A stretch of 64,000 nucleotides of DNA from Planctomycetaceae bacterium (GTDB lineage Bacteria > Planctomycetota > Planctomycetia > Pirellulales > Pirellulaceae): positions 19,517-83,516 of the forward strand of contig PBNZ01000037.1 in the NCBI GenBank assembly GCA_002723275.1, given 5' to 3'. The translations under genes were made by a program, and so were the position numbers. Within the stretch, counting starts at the first letter, position 1. The number at the start of each line of letters is the position of its first letter. Positions 47,244 to 57,976 of the stretch are shown here, piece by piece. Below the pieces are notes generated by a model. The model saw only the letters and a list, made by a program, of their open reading frames with translations, was not told the DNA's origin and searched no databases.

Positions 47244-47687
47244 ATGACCAAGGTGCAAAATAGTCGATCCTATCAGCGAGCGACTTCGCGGGCAGATGAG
47301 TATCTGCGTGACGCCCAAAAATTGCGAGGTCTTTATCAGGATGCATCTGTTCGGGCTGATGTCCTAAAGGGAGACAAAAGGTTGGCCCGCTTTGCGTCCG
47401 ATCTCAAGACTTTGCTGCGTCTTGTGCGAGGGATTCTCTCCGGCCAATATCGGCGGTTTCCAATGACCAGCCTTGCTCTCGTCGTGAGTGGTCTTTTGTA
47501 TTTTGTTTGGCCTCTCGATCTTTCTCCTGATGTCATACCGGTTCTTGGCTTGTTGGACGATGTGACCCTCCTGGCTTGGATTGTGAATTCAGTTCGTAAG
47601 GATCTCGATCTCTTTCGAGAGTGGGAAGCATCCGCCAATGCAACAATCGATGCCGATGTCATCATTCCTGCGGTGGAATCCGTCTGA
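47244..47687 (+). CDS. YkvA/DUF1232 family membrane protein, 147 aa
   Basis: ATG 47244 has GAGGT upstream; an in-frame ATG at 47232 is the alternative. The DUF1232 core is plain: YFVWPLDLSPDVIPVLGLLDDVTLLAW. There is one hydrophobic helix before it. The first 60 residues are charged. The function of the family is not established; a few members are linked to envelope stress. Confidence 0.87.
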   Translation: MTKVQNSRSYQRATSRADEYLRDAQKLRGLYQDASVRADVLKGDKRLARFASDLKTLLRLVRGILSGQYRRFPMTSLALVVSGLLYFVWPLDLSPDVIPVLGLLDDVTLLAWIVNSVRKDLDLFREWEASANATIDADVIIPAVESV

Positions 47688-48010
47688 GCCTCTTGCACTC
47701 GGTCCTTCACTCGCCAGGATGGTTTTGAACGCGAGCCAGTGATCGCATCGCTATTTTCTCGGAAGCTCTTTGTTTTCTTTTGGCAGAGTACCTTTTCTTG
47801 AGATGGCAGCGGGCAATTCGGGTGTGGTTTTGTCCGTTTCTTCTCCTTGTTAGAATGAAATACAGGAGCCTTGCTCCTGGCAGCGAGGAGACAGCGGAGC
47901 AGCAAGCAATTTCTGTTGGGCAATTCCGCAGTTTGAGGCGATCCTGGGTCAGTCGAGGTTGTGGTTTGGCTCAATCGCCGTATTTGGATTGGCAAGAAGA
48001 GTTGGCCTTC
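47688..48010 (+). other. Intergenic region before the tRNA gene
   Basis: No gene with plausible composition is seen in this 320-bp gap, which should contain the tRNA promoter. I see no confident -35/-10 pair. Confidence 0.5.
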
Positions 48011-48084
<74 letters not shown>

Positions 48085-48353
48085 TTTTGCCATGTCGCTT
48101 TTTTGCGCTGCCCATTTCTTCGCATCGATTTTTCGCGATTGAAAAATCACGGCCGTCTTTGCACGGAACAGGGACAGAGCGGAGCAAGGAACGTTAATTT
48201 TTTGTTATGGTTGAGGAACGATTCGAGGGTTCGCAATTTCAGCTCCGTCCTGGTTTGACTGGATGTTGCTGCAAAGATCATCTAGTTGACGACTTTCGTG
48301 CCCCTACCTAAAATCGCACGCGTCGGTGGCACCTTTGTTTCCGTTAGTTGCTC

Positions 48354-48722
48354 ATGGTTTGGAACAGTAGATTGTCTTCACGTTGGAATCCGATCGGCTT
48401 TGTCGCACTGAGCGTCTTCGCTACGGTTTCAGTGTTTGGGCAGGGTTTGCACTTTTTTCCGGGTGCTAATCATGGTTCGGAGCAAGGACATTCCTGTGCT
48501 TACTGCCATCAACATGACACGCCGGATCCAACGGAATCGGACGCGAATTTTCACGATTGCCTCATTTGTAAATTTCTTGCTCAGGCACAATTTCAGGCTG
48601 ATGTGCGTATTGAGCTGCCTCTTGTGCACAGTTTCGAGCTGATTAATGATAGCCAGCCTCTGCGCAAGGCTTCCTCTTTTGATGCGTTACATCTTGCCCG
48701 CGCACCGCCTGTCTTCAGCTAA
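48354..48722 (+). CDS. Exported Cys/His-rich protein, DUF2946-like, 122 aa
   Basis: The start is ATG 48354 (a TTG at 48348 is in frame). A hydrophobic segment near the N-terminus (FVALSVFATVSVFG) looks like a signal anchor or signal peptide. Two metal-ligand clusters follow: HSCAYCHQHD and HDCLICKFLAQAQ. CxxC plus HxH patterns of this kind recall DUF2946 and other metal-handling proteins. The next genes encode a MoxR ATPase, a His-rich lipoprotein and a permease, which supports a metal theme. Function inferred only. Confidence 0.68.
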   Translation: MVWNSRLSSRWNPIGFVALSVFATVSVFGQGLHFFPGANHGSEQGHSCAYCHQHDTPDPTESDANFHDCLICKFLAQAQFQADVRIELPLVHSFELINDSQPLRKASSFDALHLARAPPVFS

Positions 48723-49032
48723 ATGGTCTGGCTGCTTTCGAAGAACTGCCCGTTGGCCTTCGCGTTTGTGTGTTGTAGCGATTTGAGCCGGTAGTTTCCT
48801 TGGTAAGCAGCCATTCTCGGTTCCACAAAGCAAAGGGTGGGCCTCGCAAATTGCAAACCCTTGTCTGTGGAATTCCGATAACCGGGCCAACGCAATTGGA
48901 TGCGGTCGCTGAGCATTGTTCAGCGATTTGCAATCCACTAAAGATCTGTCACGAATCTTTGCCATTGTGATTACCACATTGGCCGCTGAACCTAAATAAA
49001 CCAAAGACGAAAATAACACCGTGAGGTTATCC
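48723..49032 (+). other. Intergenic region, nothing seen
   Basis: 310 bp between the Cys/His-rich gene and the MoxR gene. Minus-strand frames here have no ribosome binding site or protein-like composition. No terminator is visible, so the two genes may still be one unit. Confidence 0.5.
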
Positions 49033-49989
49033 GTGGCTGCATCAGATTCGACTGAGTTGACTGCAGATACCAAGAAGATCGTTCAGAATCTTCGAGATAC
49101 GTTGAACACCGTGCTCGTCGGTAAGTCCGATGTCATCGAACTTGTCATGGCATGTCTGTTGGCTCGTGGGCATCTGCTGCTGGAAGATAAACCGGGACTC
49201 GGCAAAACGACGTTGGCAAAGGCCGTTGCAAAAGCGATTGCGGGCAGCTTTGCTCGTATTCAATGCACCCCTGATCTGATGCCAAGCGATGTGACGGGAT
49301 TCAATATTTTCAATCAAAAGACTCGTGAATTTGAATTCCGGAAGGGGCCAGTCTTTTCTGACATCTTGCTTGCTGATGAGATCAATCGATCTACGCCACG
49401 AGCTCAAAGCGCACTCTTTGAAGCGATGGCGGAACGGCAAGTCACCGTCGACGACACAACCTTCGGACTATCGCCAACGTTCTTCGTGATTGCGACGCAG
49501 AACCCGCTGGATAATCATGGTGCGTATCCACTTCCACAGGCGCAGCTCGATCGATTTGCTATGAAATTAAGCATTGGTTATCCGGCCGCTGAGAATGAGG
49601 ATGAGATGCTCGCCACAGCAGTCGGAAATTCACGATTGGATCGTAGTGATATTGCGACCGTGTTGGACCTCAAGACCTTGCAGCGATTGCAGGATGAGGT
49701 TTCAAATGTCGAACTGTCTGATGCAGTCCGGAAATACCTGCTCGCGTTGGGGCATCAGACTCGCAATGACCCTAGAATCACCCTGGGAATGAGTCCGCGT
49801 GGATTGCTTACCTGGCAATCGCTCGCTCAAGCTCATGCCTATCTGGACAATCGCGCCTTTGTGACTCCTGATGATGTTCAAGCTGTTGCAAGACCCGTGA
49901 TGTCAGTACGGCTGGAGACGGATTCTGATTCAATCGATACACTTGTCGATGAATTACTTCAATCCGAGCCAATTCCAGTTCATGGATGA
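49033..49989 (+). CDS. MoxR-family AAA+ ATPase, 318 aa
   Basis: GTG 49033 has GAGG 6 bases upstream. Walker A is KPGLGKTT at about residues 53-60; Walker B and neighbouring motifs are DILLADEINRSTPRAQSAL and FVIATQNPLDNHGAYPLPQ, typical of MoxR, and LDRFAMKL is the sensor-adjacent stretch. MoxR ATPases remodel or mature partner complexes, often with VWA/DUF58 proteins, but no such partner is adjacent here. Instead a His-rich lipoprotein follows at 78 bp. Cytoplasmic. It may be a metallochaperone-type ATPase; that is inference from context. Confidence 0.92.
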   Translation: MAASDSTELTADTKKIVQNLRDTLNTVLVGKSDVIELVMACLLARGHLLLEDKPGLGKTTLAKAVAKAIAGSFARIQCTPDLMPSDVTGFNIFNQKTREFEFRKGPVFSDILLADEINRSTPRAQSALFEAMAERQVTVDDTTFGLSPTFFVIATQNPLDNHGAYPLPQAQLDRFAMKLSIGYPAAENEDEMLATAVGNSRLDRSDIATVLDLKTLQRLQDEVSNVELSDAVRKYLLALGHQTRNDPRITLGMSPRGLLTWQSLAQAHAYLDNRAFVTPDDVQAVARPVMSVRLETDSDSIDTLVDELLQSEPIPVHG

Positions 49990-50066
49990 CAGCTGTAATG
50001 TTCGTCTCTCTCTAGTTCAAAAAGAATGCGTTTAATTTTCCGCCAAAAGAATAAGGAACCAATGAA

Positions 50067-50567
50067 ATGAAGCGATCGCTATTCCACATTTGTATGTTCT
50101 CTCTCTGTCTTTTCATCATGGGCTGCTCCAATGCGATCGATACGGAGCATGCAGGACATGGTCACAGTCACGATCATAATGGTCACCACCATCACGATCA
50201 TTCGGGGCCAAAGGCGTCATACGATGTTCTGGTCACCCAAATCTGTGAGCATCGCGATGCCATCAAGTCTGCGTTTGATGCTGACAACAAAGATGAAGCA
50301 CACGATCCACTGCATGAGATTGGACATCTTGTTGGACAGTTGCCTGACGCGGCTGCCGAAACCGACATGAGTGAAGCTGATTGGAACCAAGTCAAGGAAG
50401 CGTCGGATAGCCTGATGGAATCGTTCGGCAAGGTGGATGCAATGTTCCACGGCGACGATGAAGGTGTTGAGTTTTCGGAAGTTGAGCAAAACGTTCAGGA
50501 TGCAATCACCGTCTTGCAAGAAAAGGTTGAGGTCGTTTCCTCGGCAAACCAGGAAACGCAACAATGA
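50067..50567 (+). CDS. Histidine-rich lipoprotein, 166 aa
   Basis: The start follows AAGGAA. The lipobox is LFIMGCSN. Just after the cleaved cysteine is a metal-binding segment with a dense His run (HAGHGHSHDHNGHHHHDHSG). The rest is helical and acidic (ESFGKVDAMFHGDDEGVEF) with two further His-containing segments (HDPLHEIGHLVGQ). It probably captures divalent metal outside the membrane. Its stop TGA overlaps the ATG of the permease in an ATGA junction, so translation is coupled. Confidence 0.88.
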   Translation: MKRSLFHICMFSLCLFIMGCSNAIDTEHAGHGHSHDHNGHHHHDHSGPKASYDVLVTQICEHRDAIKSAFDADNKDEAHDPLHEIGHLVGQLPDAAAETDMSEADWNQVKEASDSLMESFGKVDAMFHGDDEGVEFSEVEQNVQDAITVLQEKVEVVSSANQETQQ

Positions 50568-52102
50568 CGGCGCTTTTTTTCGGCATGCTGCTCCGGCTCA
50601 TTCAGGCGACCTTAGAAGGTGCGCCTACGTTGCTGATCGGTGTTCTATTGGCCGGAGTGTTCCGGCACATGCTAAACGCGGAGGGTACGCGGCGCATTTT
50701 CGGGAACGGGACGTGGCGTAGTATTCCACAGTCCTGGGCTTTGGGGATGCTTTTGCCCGTGTGCTCGCTGGGCGTTATCCCGATCGCCTACGAGATGAGA
50801 CGTGCCGGCGTGTCGACAGGTGCGATTCTCGCATTCGCACTTACGGCGCCATTGTTCAATCCGCTCTCGCTACTTTATGGATTGACCTTGTCCACTCCGA
50901 TCATTGTGATTGCATTTGCGACAGCATCGCTTGTGCTTGTCACGTTGCTTGGCTGTGGTTGGGACTGGTTGTTCGCTTCAGATTCCCCGGGTCGATCGGT
51001 GGAAACAACGCCGATTGCCCCCGGGTGGCAGCGAATTGCTGGCGTCTTTGTCGTGGCCTGTCAGTATCTGACAGGCTCCATTCTGCTGTACTACTTGATC
51101 GCGCTGTCTGGAAATCTGCTATTGTGCCTCATCTTCCCCGTGGGAAGCCTGCAAAGCCAATTTGCGCAGAATGACCCATGGGCGCCAATGATCATGTTGG
51201 TTTTAGCAGTTCCGGTTTATGCCACACCGATGACCATCATGTCGCAGATTGGATCGATGTTTGTGCATGGAAATTCGATTGGTGCAGCGTATACCCTGCT
51301 GGCCCTGGGGACCGGTGTCAATTTGGGTCTGCTGGCCTGGATGGCACGAAACCACAGCTGGTTTAGAACGTTCGTTTTGCTGCTTGTTTTCGCCGGCTCG
51401 GTGACGATGATCGCTTACGGGATTCAAGTTCCTTTGAGTGTTGAAGGGTCGGTCGACCATCCTCATACCCATGCCTTTGATATTTACAGTGCACCGTTCG
51501 AGAGTTCGGCTCCAAATGTTCAGTGGATGTTTCGTCATCAATTGGCTGAATCGGCTATGGCCTACGAACAAATCGCTTTGTCGATCCTGGGTTTTATGAG
51601 CCTTTGTGGACTGGCAGATCGTTTCTTGCTTCGACGGATTGATCTCGAAGAATGGTTGTCACGTTCGTCTGTGAGTCATAAGTCAGATTCGCGGCGACTA
51701 GATCTCTATTTGCCCAGTTCCGTATTAGGTTTGGTGGTTATCTTTGGGCTCGTCGCGGCCAGTATTGCGGGTTGTTTCATCTACTATCCACCCCCGGCGG
51801 AAACGCTCAAAGAGATGAGATATGTACGTGCTGAGGCCATGTCGGCCGTTGCGTCACGCGATAAACTCACGGCGACGCGGAATCTTGATCGATACGAGGA
51901 ATTAACTCGGCGTTTGGAAGTAGGTTACTATTTGCGGAATGGTTCGTTGTCTGACTTCCAACGCACTAAATGCCGCGTGCTACGCGGCTGGTTAGAGCGA
52001 TGTAAACACACGACCGAAGCCGGGGAATTTGAGGCCGCGAGAGAAATGACGAATTCCATCTTTGCAGCTCACAGAAGAGTTCGAGAAGCCTTTTTGGAAT
52101 GA
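50564..52102 (+). CDS. Permease (YraQ/ArsP_1 type) with C-terminal soluble extension, 512 aa
   Basis: This starts in a 4-bp ATGA overlap with the His-rich lipoprotein. About ten transmembrane helices are visible. The family signature LLPVCSLGVIPIAYEMRRAG and TAPLFNPLSLLYG match the PF03773 (UPF0718/ArsP_1) group; members often read CSCG, whereas this protein has only one cysteine there. Known relatives export organo-arsenicals, but most are uncharacterised. After the last helix there is a ~110-residue soluble part (KEMRYVRAEAMSAVAS...TTEAGEFEAAREM). A metal or metalloid transport role together with the His-rich lipoprotein is inferred. Confidence 0.83.
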   Translation: MTALFFGMLLRLIQATLEGAPTLLIGVLLAGVFRHMLNAEGTRRIFGNGTWRSIPQSWALGMLLPVCSLGVIPIAYEMRRAGVSTGAILAFALTAPLFNPLSLLYGLTLSTPIIVIAFATASLVLVTLLGCGWDWLFASDSPGRSVETTPIAPGWQRIAGVFVVACQYLTGSILLYYLIALSGNLLLCLIFPVGSLQSQFAQNDPWAPMIMLVLAVPVYATPMTIMSQIGSMFVHGNSIGAAYTLLALGTGVNLGLLAWMARNHSWFRTFVLLLVFAGSVTMIAYGIQVPLSVEGSVDHPHTHAFDIYSAPFESSAPNVQWMFRHQLAESAMAYEQIALSILGFMSLCGLADRFLLRRIDLEEWLSRSSVSHKSDSRRLDLYLPSSVLGLVVIFGLVAASIAGCFIYYPPPAETLKEMRYVRAEAMSAVASRDKLTATRNLDRYEELTRRLEVGYYLRNGSLSDFQRTKCRVLRGWLERCKHTTEAGEFEAAREMTNSIFAAHRRVREAFLE

Positions 52103-52220
52103 AGACGATCACCCAAGAAAGACGATTGGGATGAGCAAAAAAGATAGAGTAGATTTAGTTTGAGTCGGGCATTGGAACCTGCTGGGGAGCCAACCTCAGA
52201 CGGTTCTGGGCCCGAATTTC

Positions 52221-53645
52221 TTATTGGTCAGTCTTGCCTGCCGATTTGGCAAAACTAGCCAGGTAGCTGTCGAAAGCACTGGGCCGCTGAGCACGGTCTT
52301 CTGCTAATTCTTTTCGACGGATCGCGTTTCTGACCGCGAGTGATCCTATCCAGCGAAATGGTTCCGGAGGAAACTGCCCGCGTGGACCACCGACAAAGCC
52401 ACAACGGCTCCATTCGTCATCTTGATCGAGGCAGAGGGAGGCCAGGATCTTGCCTCCGAGTCGGCACTGAATGACGCCATTGCCAGAATAGCCGAAGCCG
52501 TAGTGGATGTTGGGGTGGTCGTTCAAGTTTCCGAAGAACGGAAAACCTGTCGTAGACCGGTCGGAACCTCCATTCCATACTTGTGCGAGCTTTGTTCCTG
52601 AAATCGATGGAAAGAATTTCTGAATGGCTTCGTTGAGCTGGGAGCCATAGCGGCTCGGTTTAAAGAACGCCTCAATCATCTTCGAACCATAGGCAAAGGT
52701 GTTTCCACCCTTGCCGAATAAGAGCCGTCCGTCTTGAGTTGTATGGAAGTAGTGAACGAAAGTTCGGCTGTCACAGATCGTCGCTCCATGATTGAGCTGA
52801 AGCTCGTCGAGTCGTTCGGGGATAGGTTCCGTAATGGCCATGTCCGACGAGACAACAACGATGCTCCGTGAAAACTGCTTGAATGATGACGCCATCCATG
52901 CGTTCATTGCCAATACAACTTTCTTGGCCGTGACCTCTCCGAACTGAGTGACTACTTTGGGAGCCTCGTTCTTTTCGATCAAGGAAGTCATCGGCGTTTT
53001 TTCAAATATTCTTACTCCTTTATTTCGTGCGACTCGAGCCAATCCGCGAACGAGTAGAGCTGGCTGTAGGCTACCGGCGATCGGTGAAAAATAAGACTCT
53101 CGCAACATTGAAGTGCCTGAGGACGCTCGTGCCTCGTCCAGAGGTTGCTTCCTCCATGAGTTGATGCCCTCACTCTCGAGTGCTTCAAGAACGGTATCCA
53201 TCGCACCGACTTGAGCTTCATTCGTGGCAATGTATTGCGCCCCGTCGACTCGGAACTCACAATCAATTCCATGTTCGTCAGTGAATTGCTTGATTTCTTC
53301 AACGGCGGTCTCCGAACCCAACACAATGCGTTTGGCTTCTTCACGACCGAAATACTTGCATAACGATAAGAATTTTGGAGCAAGTGTCAGAGCGCACCCG
53401 CCATTGCTGCCGGAAGCGCCGTAGCCGCAGATCTCCTTCTCAAGCACTACCACGTCCAGATTGGGCTCACGCGTTTTGAGCTCAATGGCCGTCCAAAGCC
53501 CCGTATATCCTCCGCCGATGATGCAGACGTCCGTATTGATTTGGGCGTCGAGAGGCTGAGCCGTGTCAGGATCCTCGTGTTTCATTGCTTCATTCATCCA
53601 GAATGGTCGAAACGATGAAGCGACGCTTGCTGCGGAATCGTTCAT
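52221..53645 (-). CDS. FAD-dependent oxidoreductase (DAO family, PuuB/OrdL-like), 474 aa
   Basis: The start at 53645 gives MNDSAASVASSFRPFW; a TTG at 53663 is in frame. A FAD-binding loop is present (VCIIGGGYTGLWTAIEL), then EKEICGYGASGSNGG, typical of the glycine oxidase/gamma-glutamylputrescine oxidase group, and the C-terminal FAD contact YGFGYSGNGVIQ. Members oxidise amines or amino acids with oxygen or a membrane acceptor. The damaged glutamine-synthetase-type gene (42995-44365) would be a classic partner in polyamine use, but it is 8 kb away, so a link is speculative. Cytoplasmic or membrane-associated. Confidence 0.87.
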   Translation of the reverse strand: MNDSAASVASSFRPFWMNEAMKHEDPDTAQPLDAQINTDVCIIGGGYTGLWTAIELKTREPNLDVVVLEKEICGYGASGSNGGCALTLAPKFLSLCKYFGREEAKRIVLGSETAVEEIKQFTDEHGIDCEFRVDGAQYIATNEAQVGAMDTVLEALESEGINSWRKQPLDEARASSGTSMLRESYFSPIAGSLQPALLVRGLARVARNKGVRIFEKTPMTSLIEKNEAPKVVTQFGEVTAKKVVLAMNAWMASSFKQFSRSIVVVSSDMAITEPIPERLDELQLNHGATICDSRTFVHYFHTTQDGRLLFGKGGNTFAYGSKMIEAFFKPSRYGSQLNEAIQKFFPSISGTKLAQVWNGGSDRSTTGFPFFGNLNDHPNIHYGFGYSGNGVIQCRLGGKILASLCLDQDDEWSRCGFVGGPRGQFPPEPFRWIGSLAVRNAIRRKELAEDRAQRPSAFDSYLASFAKSAGKTDQ

Positions 53646-53838
53646 GGGATGTCTATTGGCCACAACAGCGATTTATTCAACCTTGAGCATCAAGCGAAGC
53701 CGAACGCCGAAGGTCGTATTGAAACAGGAATCCATAGGAAAGCATTCAGGAATCCCATCTTAAGGCAATGTATGGCTCGGCGACAATGGTTGAATGAAGG
53801 GAACCCATGCCTCGAGGGTACATGTTGCACGCAGCGAT

Positions 53839-56800
53839 TCATTCGCCTTTCGAGTGTAGCCAGACAGGTTTCCCTTGCCGGTATAGAATCGCTCGTTTCT
53901 CCAGCGATTTGGTTATCTCGTTGTCACCGCGACCTCGTGCGATGCTGGCAGCTGTTTCCGCAAGCCGAATCGCTTCGTCGAATTTGCCGCCTTGAGCGAG
54001 TGCCGCTGCCAAAGTACCCAGGTACGGAGGAACCGTGTAGCTAGTGCGGTCGCATAGATCTCGCGCAAGATGCAACGCCCTTGTAGGATTACGCACCGAC
54101 GCATCGTTGTGAGTCGCGTACAACCAGGCAAGGTTGTTTGCAGCTTCGTTCGCCTCAGGGGTAGTCGCCAGAATCTGTTCATACTGTTGAATTGCTTCGA
54201 GGGGACTTCCTTGCAACTGCAATGCGATGCCAAGATTGAGTTGTATTTCAGGACTATCGCTCTTCTGCTCTAAGGCTTTGCGGAACCATTCAACCGCCGA
54301 CGGGACTTGACCCGTTTTCATGTAAGTCTGTCCCAACAGGACCATTGTTCCGGCATCGTCCGATACACGACTTGAGATGTCTTGCAGAATCGAATCTGCC
54401 GCCGACGTTTGACCTTGCTGGAACAAGGCCACTGCTAGATTCGCCTTGGCTGTATTGCTATCTGGTTGCAAAGTGACCAATTGACGCAAGATGCGCAGTT
54501 GGTTTTTCGGTTGCCCTCGGTCTCTTTCAATATTGGCCAGGAGCCGAAAACCCTTGATCGTGGTCTGTCGCTGCAGATCCTGTAAGGCCTGCTTCAACCT
54601 TGTTCGCTCAGTCGTCTGGTGGCTCGACGAATTGGTTTGCGTATGACGTGGCACTCGACTTTCGTGGATCGCTCCGGGACGTAGGGAACCCTCCATCACA
54701 TCTGTCAGCCGATCAAAATCGCTGATCTCCGCAATGTTTTTCAGGAAGCGAATCAATTCACGGCGTGCGTCCTGAAGATAGCCAGCCTCGTAATAGGCCG
54801 TTGCCAAACTCAACGGGCTAGGATTGTAGTTGCGAATAATTTGTCTTCCTGGAAAGGGAAACGCCGCTCGGGCGAGTTCCTCGGGGGCGGCTTCGAGACG
54901 TTCAATGTCCATTGCCAATTGCTGAGGTTCGACGGGACCCTTGTAGATCGCTGCGACCTTCCCCTCTTGGTCGATCAATAAACTACAGGGCAGGGGGAGC
55001 GGCTGCGTCAGATAAAAGATGTCGTTGTTTAACGTGGTCAATGCTTGAATGACCTGTTCATTTGCCAGTCCAAACTCAAAGGGCCAATTGGATTCCTGGA
55101 CCAGTGATCTGGCTGTCGATAAATCCGCGTCTTCCTGGAGAGGATCGGTACAAAGCGCGACGACCCGTAGCTTTGACGGTTCGAGCAAACTCCATTCTTT
55201 TGAAAGTTGGTCGAATTCCTCCAGACACGGACGGCACCAGCTTGCCCAAAGATTGATCAAGGTGCCAGAGCGAGACTCTGGTGTAACACTCGCGTTGGAC
55301 AGCTGTCGAGTTTCGCCATTAAAGTCGCGGAATTCGAGGTCGGGCAGGGCGAGTCGGTGTGTCAGTAACGTGCGGGATCGATCGCTGGAAGCTGTTGCCC
55401 CAAGTTGTGAAGCTTGCAGCTGTACCAAACGTTCGCTGTGGACGGCTTTGGCCAGTTGCGAGCCCTGGACGATGCTGTAGCGTTGGTTGGGGAGAATGTT
55501 TTCGAATGATTCCACATCTTGGCTCGGCCAATGAACGGTCAGACGATCAATCTTCCAGTCAGTTCCTAAGCCGAAGTGAACCCACTTGGATGACTGACTG
55601 AGAAATCCCTCACCGGCTCGGAGTGTTCGGATTAGTGTTTTGCGTTGTCCATCTGACGAAGATTCTGCACCTGAAATCGTCGTCTGAAGATGCAATTGAA
55701 CGCGAGCACCAATTGCGTCGCGATTGCAACGGGTCCCCTGCAATCGGACAGCCACAAACTGATTACTCTCAGGACTGCGATTTTGTAGCATCCGCACGCG
55801 TGGTCCTGTTCGGTTGGAGATCCAGAGATCTAGATCTCCGTCATGGTCCCAGTCGACTATTGCCGTTCCTCGTCCATCGTCGATAAAGTCCAGGCCGGTT
55901 ACATAGGAGGCATCTGCGAATTGCTGACCTCCCGTGTTCAGAAAGCAACGGTTGCGTTCGCGTCCGCTGAAACTGAAACCTTCGCTGATCATGCCACCCA
56001 GGTCGCTCCAGTTATCCAGGTAATCTTCAGCATTGGCAGGTGTTTGAGCATCCGTTGGTGATTGCGACACGACCTGTCGCCAAAAGAAGCTTCACAAGTC
56101 TTGGGTCGATTCTTGGGTGATGTAACCGTTGGCGACAATCAGATCTTGCCAGCCATCATTGTTGATGTCGGCGAATTGTGATGACCAGGCCCAGCCACCA
56201 ACGGTGACGCCTGCCGAGACACTACCATCTGAAAACAAGGGTGCATCACCGGCTCCAAGATTGGTGAACAACGAGTTTCCGCGAGCATGTCGCTGGAATC
56301 CGCCGCGTGTCTCGGGTGTCACGCTGTCTTCAAGGAACTGACGTTGGAATGCGATACGGTTTCCAGCCGAGGACCACATGTTGCTGACATACAGGTCCAT
56401 CCATCCGTCGTTGTTGCCGTCACCCCAGCTGACTGACATACCGGCCGACATGTCCTCAACCCCCAACTCCGCCGCCACATCCGTAAAGATTCCGTCATCG
56501 TTGCGGTAGAGGTTGTTGCGTCCGAAATCATTCGCGACATATAAATCTTGATCCCCATCATTGTCAAAGTCTTCCCAGGCGCAGGCCAGACTGAATCGGC
56601 GGTTCGATTTGTCGAGGCCGACCTGTTGGGTGACATTCGAAAAACGCCAGTCGCGGTCGTTTCTCAACAGTACGTTCCGGCTACCATTGTTTGCATCGTG
56701 ATAGGGAACCGGCCGTACCATTCCTTCGGCGGTCGCCCGTCGGGCATAACAGCAGGCGTAGATGTCGAGGTCACCATCGTTGTCGAAATCGGCGGCGGCG

Positions 56801-57957
56801 AGTGAAATCGGTGGACCATCGGGAATAAGTTTGAATTGCCGCGGCCGAAAAATCCCTTCGCCATTGTTTTCAGCCATGATCACACCCGCCATCGTTGCCG
56901 CCACGAGATCCTGATCACCGTCGTTGTCCAGATCGATGAATAACGCGCTGTGGGTCTCGGTCAGCCAGTCCACACCTGCCTCTGCGGATACATCGCGAGC
57001 TGTTCCATCGGGCTGTTGCAGGTACAGGCGATTCGGCAGTCCTCCCGAAATGCCGCCGGGCTGACAAAGATAGACATCGTCCAGTCCATCGCCGTTGACA
57101 TCTCCCACAGCTAATCCGTGATAACTCGTGGCGATGATGCCGTAGTACAACTCAAGACGGTGTAGCCAGTGACCGAGTCCGTAGACCAATTGCTGATGAA
57201 ACGACTCATTCCCACCCAGAACTGATTCAGTACAGTCGGCAAACACACGATCACTTGGCCCTGAAAAAGAAGTCTGTTCGTCCTTGGTGATAGAAATCGA
57301 TTTCAGTCGGGGCGGCGTTTGCGGCGTCCCGATGGTCCAACGACATTCCCATTCGCTTGTCTGTTGGATCGCTTGTATGGCTGTGCGTCCGCCGAGCCGA
57401 ACCACGACCGCGGTGGTCGCCTGATCGGCTTCCATGTCGACGCCGAAGATCTTGAGCTTGCACCGCACGTCGCTCGCATCGGTCAAGGGAGCCGTGAGTT
57501 GATGGAGGGCGCGAAGAAAGCCTTCCGCTCCGTTCTGGACGACGGCTGAATCGGTGGCGATTGCTTCAGGACGTTGTACGGTGAGACCATGATCCTCAAA
57601 GACGGTCGATAACCGTTCCGGCCGCAGCTGGTGGCTCTGAAAACTTGGTGTGATCAAGTTCGAGAGTTGTTCGCCTGAGACTTTTGCTGGATCCTTGACC
57701 CAGTTGGCGATCACGTTTAGTTGGGATTGAGCGGCGCTACTGAACGCTTCGCTATCCCACAGATTACGCTCAAATACCGAAGGCGGCTCCGAGATCGAAA
57801 TCGTCGCCGGCCTCTGACTTGCGCCGGCGGTTTCTTGCGATTCGGCTTGTTGAGCTGGCTCGTCGACCGCTGGCTTCAACGGTTCGGCCTCGCAGCCGGC
57901 GATTAGAAGCACGGCTGCGATGGATAACTTGACGATTGAGCTTGTTGTAACCTTCAT
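53839..57957 (-). CDS. Candidate selenoprotein, copy A: FG-GAP / ASPIC-UnbV / thioredoxin / TPR lipoprotein, about 1372 aa with Sec622
   Basis: Usually this would be called as two genes (57957-56092 and 56070-53839), but the two are in one frame, separated only by TGA at 56094-56092 plus seven codons. Read through, the protein has: lipobox LIAGC (Cys22); an N-terminal domain (~30-280); FG-GAP/VCBS propeller (~285-620; DLDNDGDQDLVAAT, DFDNDGDQDLYVAND); TGA at residue 622 followed by SFFWRQVVSQSP; more propeller (DWDHDGDLDLWISN); ASPIC/UnbV (GARVQLHLQTTISG to VHWPSQDVESFE); a TlpA-like thioredoxin fold with CRPC (Cys908-Cys911); and C-terminal TPR repeats (ANLAVALFQQGQTSAAD). The TGA is followed by a SECIS-like hairpin. 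The ATG at 57957 is used (57960 is TTG). It lies 19 bp after the LamG gene on the same strand, so probably in its operon. Without Sec insertion only the 621-residue first part would be made. Confidence 0.8.
56064..56094 (-). promoter_or_regulatory. SECIS-like hairpin after the TGA codon of copy A
   Basis: On the minus strand TGA (56094-56092) is followed by 11 nt, then the 6-bp stem GCGACA / TGTCGC (56080-56075 and 56069-56064) with loop GGTCG (56074-56070). Two more T-A pairs form below if one G is bulged. The loop begins 17 nt after the TGA. The E. coli fdhF SECIS has a GGUC loop, about 18 nt after UGA, with a bulged base in its stem. Confidence 0.72.
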
Positions 57958-57976
57958 CAAGCCACAAGCGACGGTT

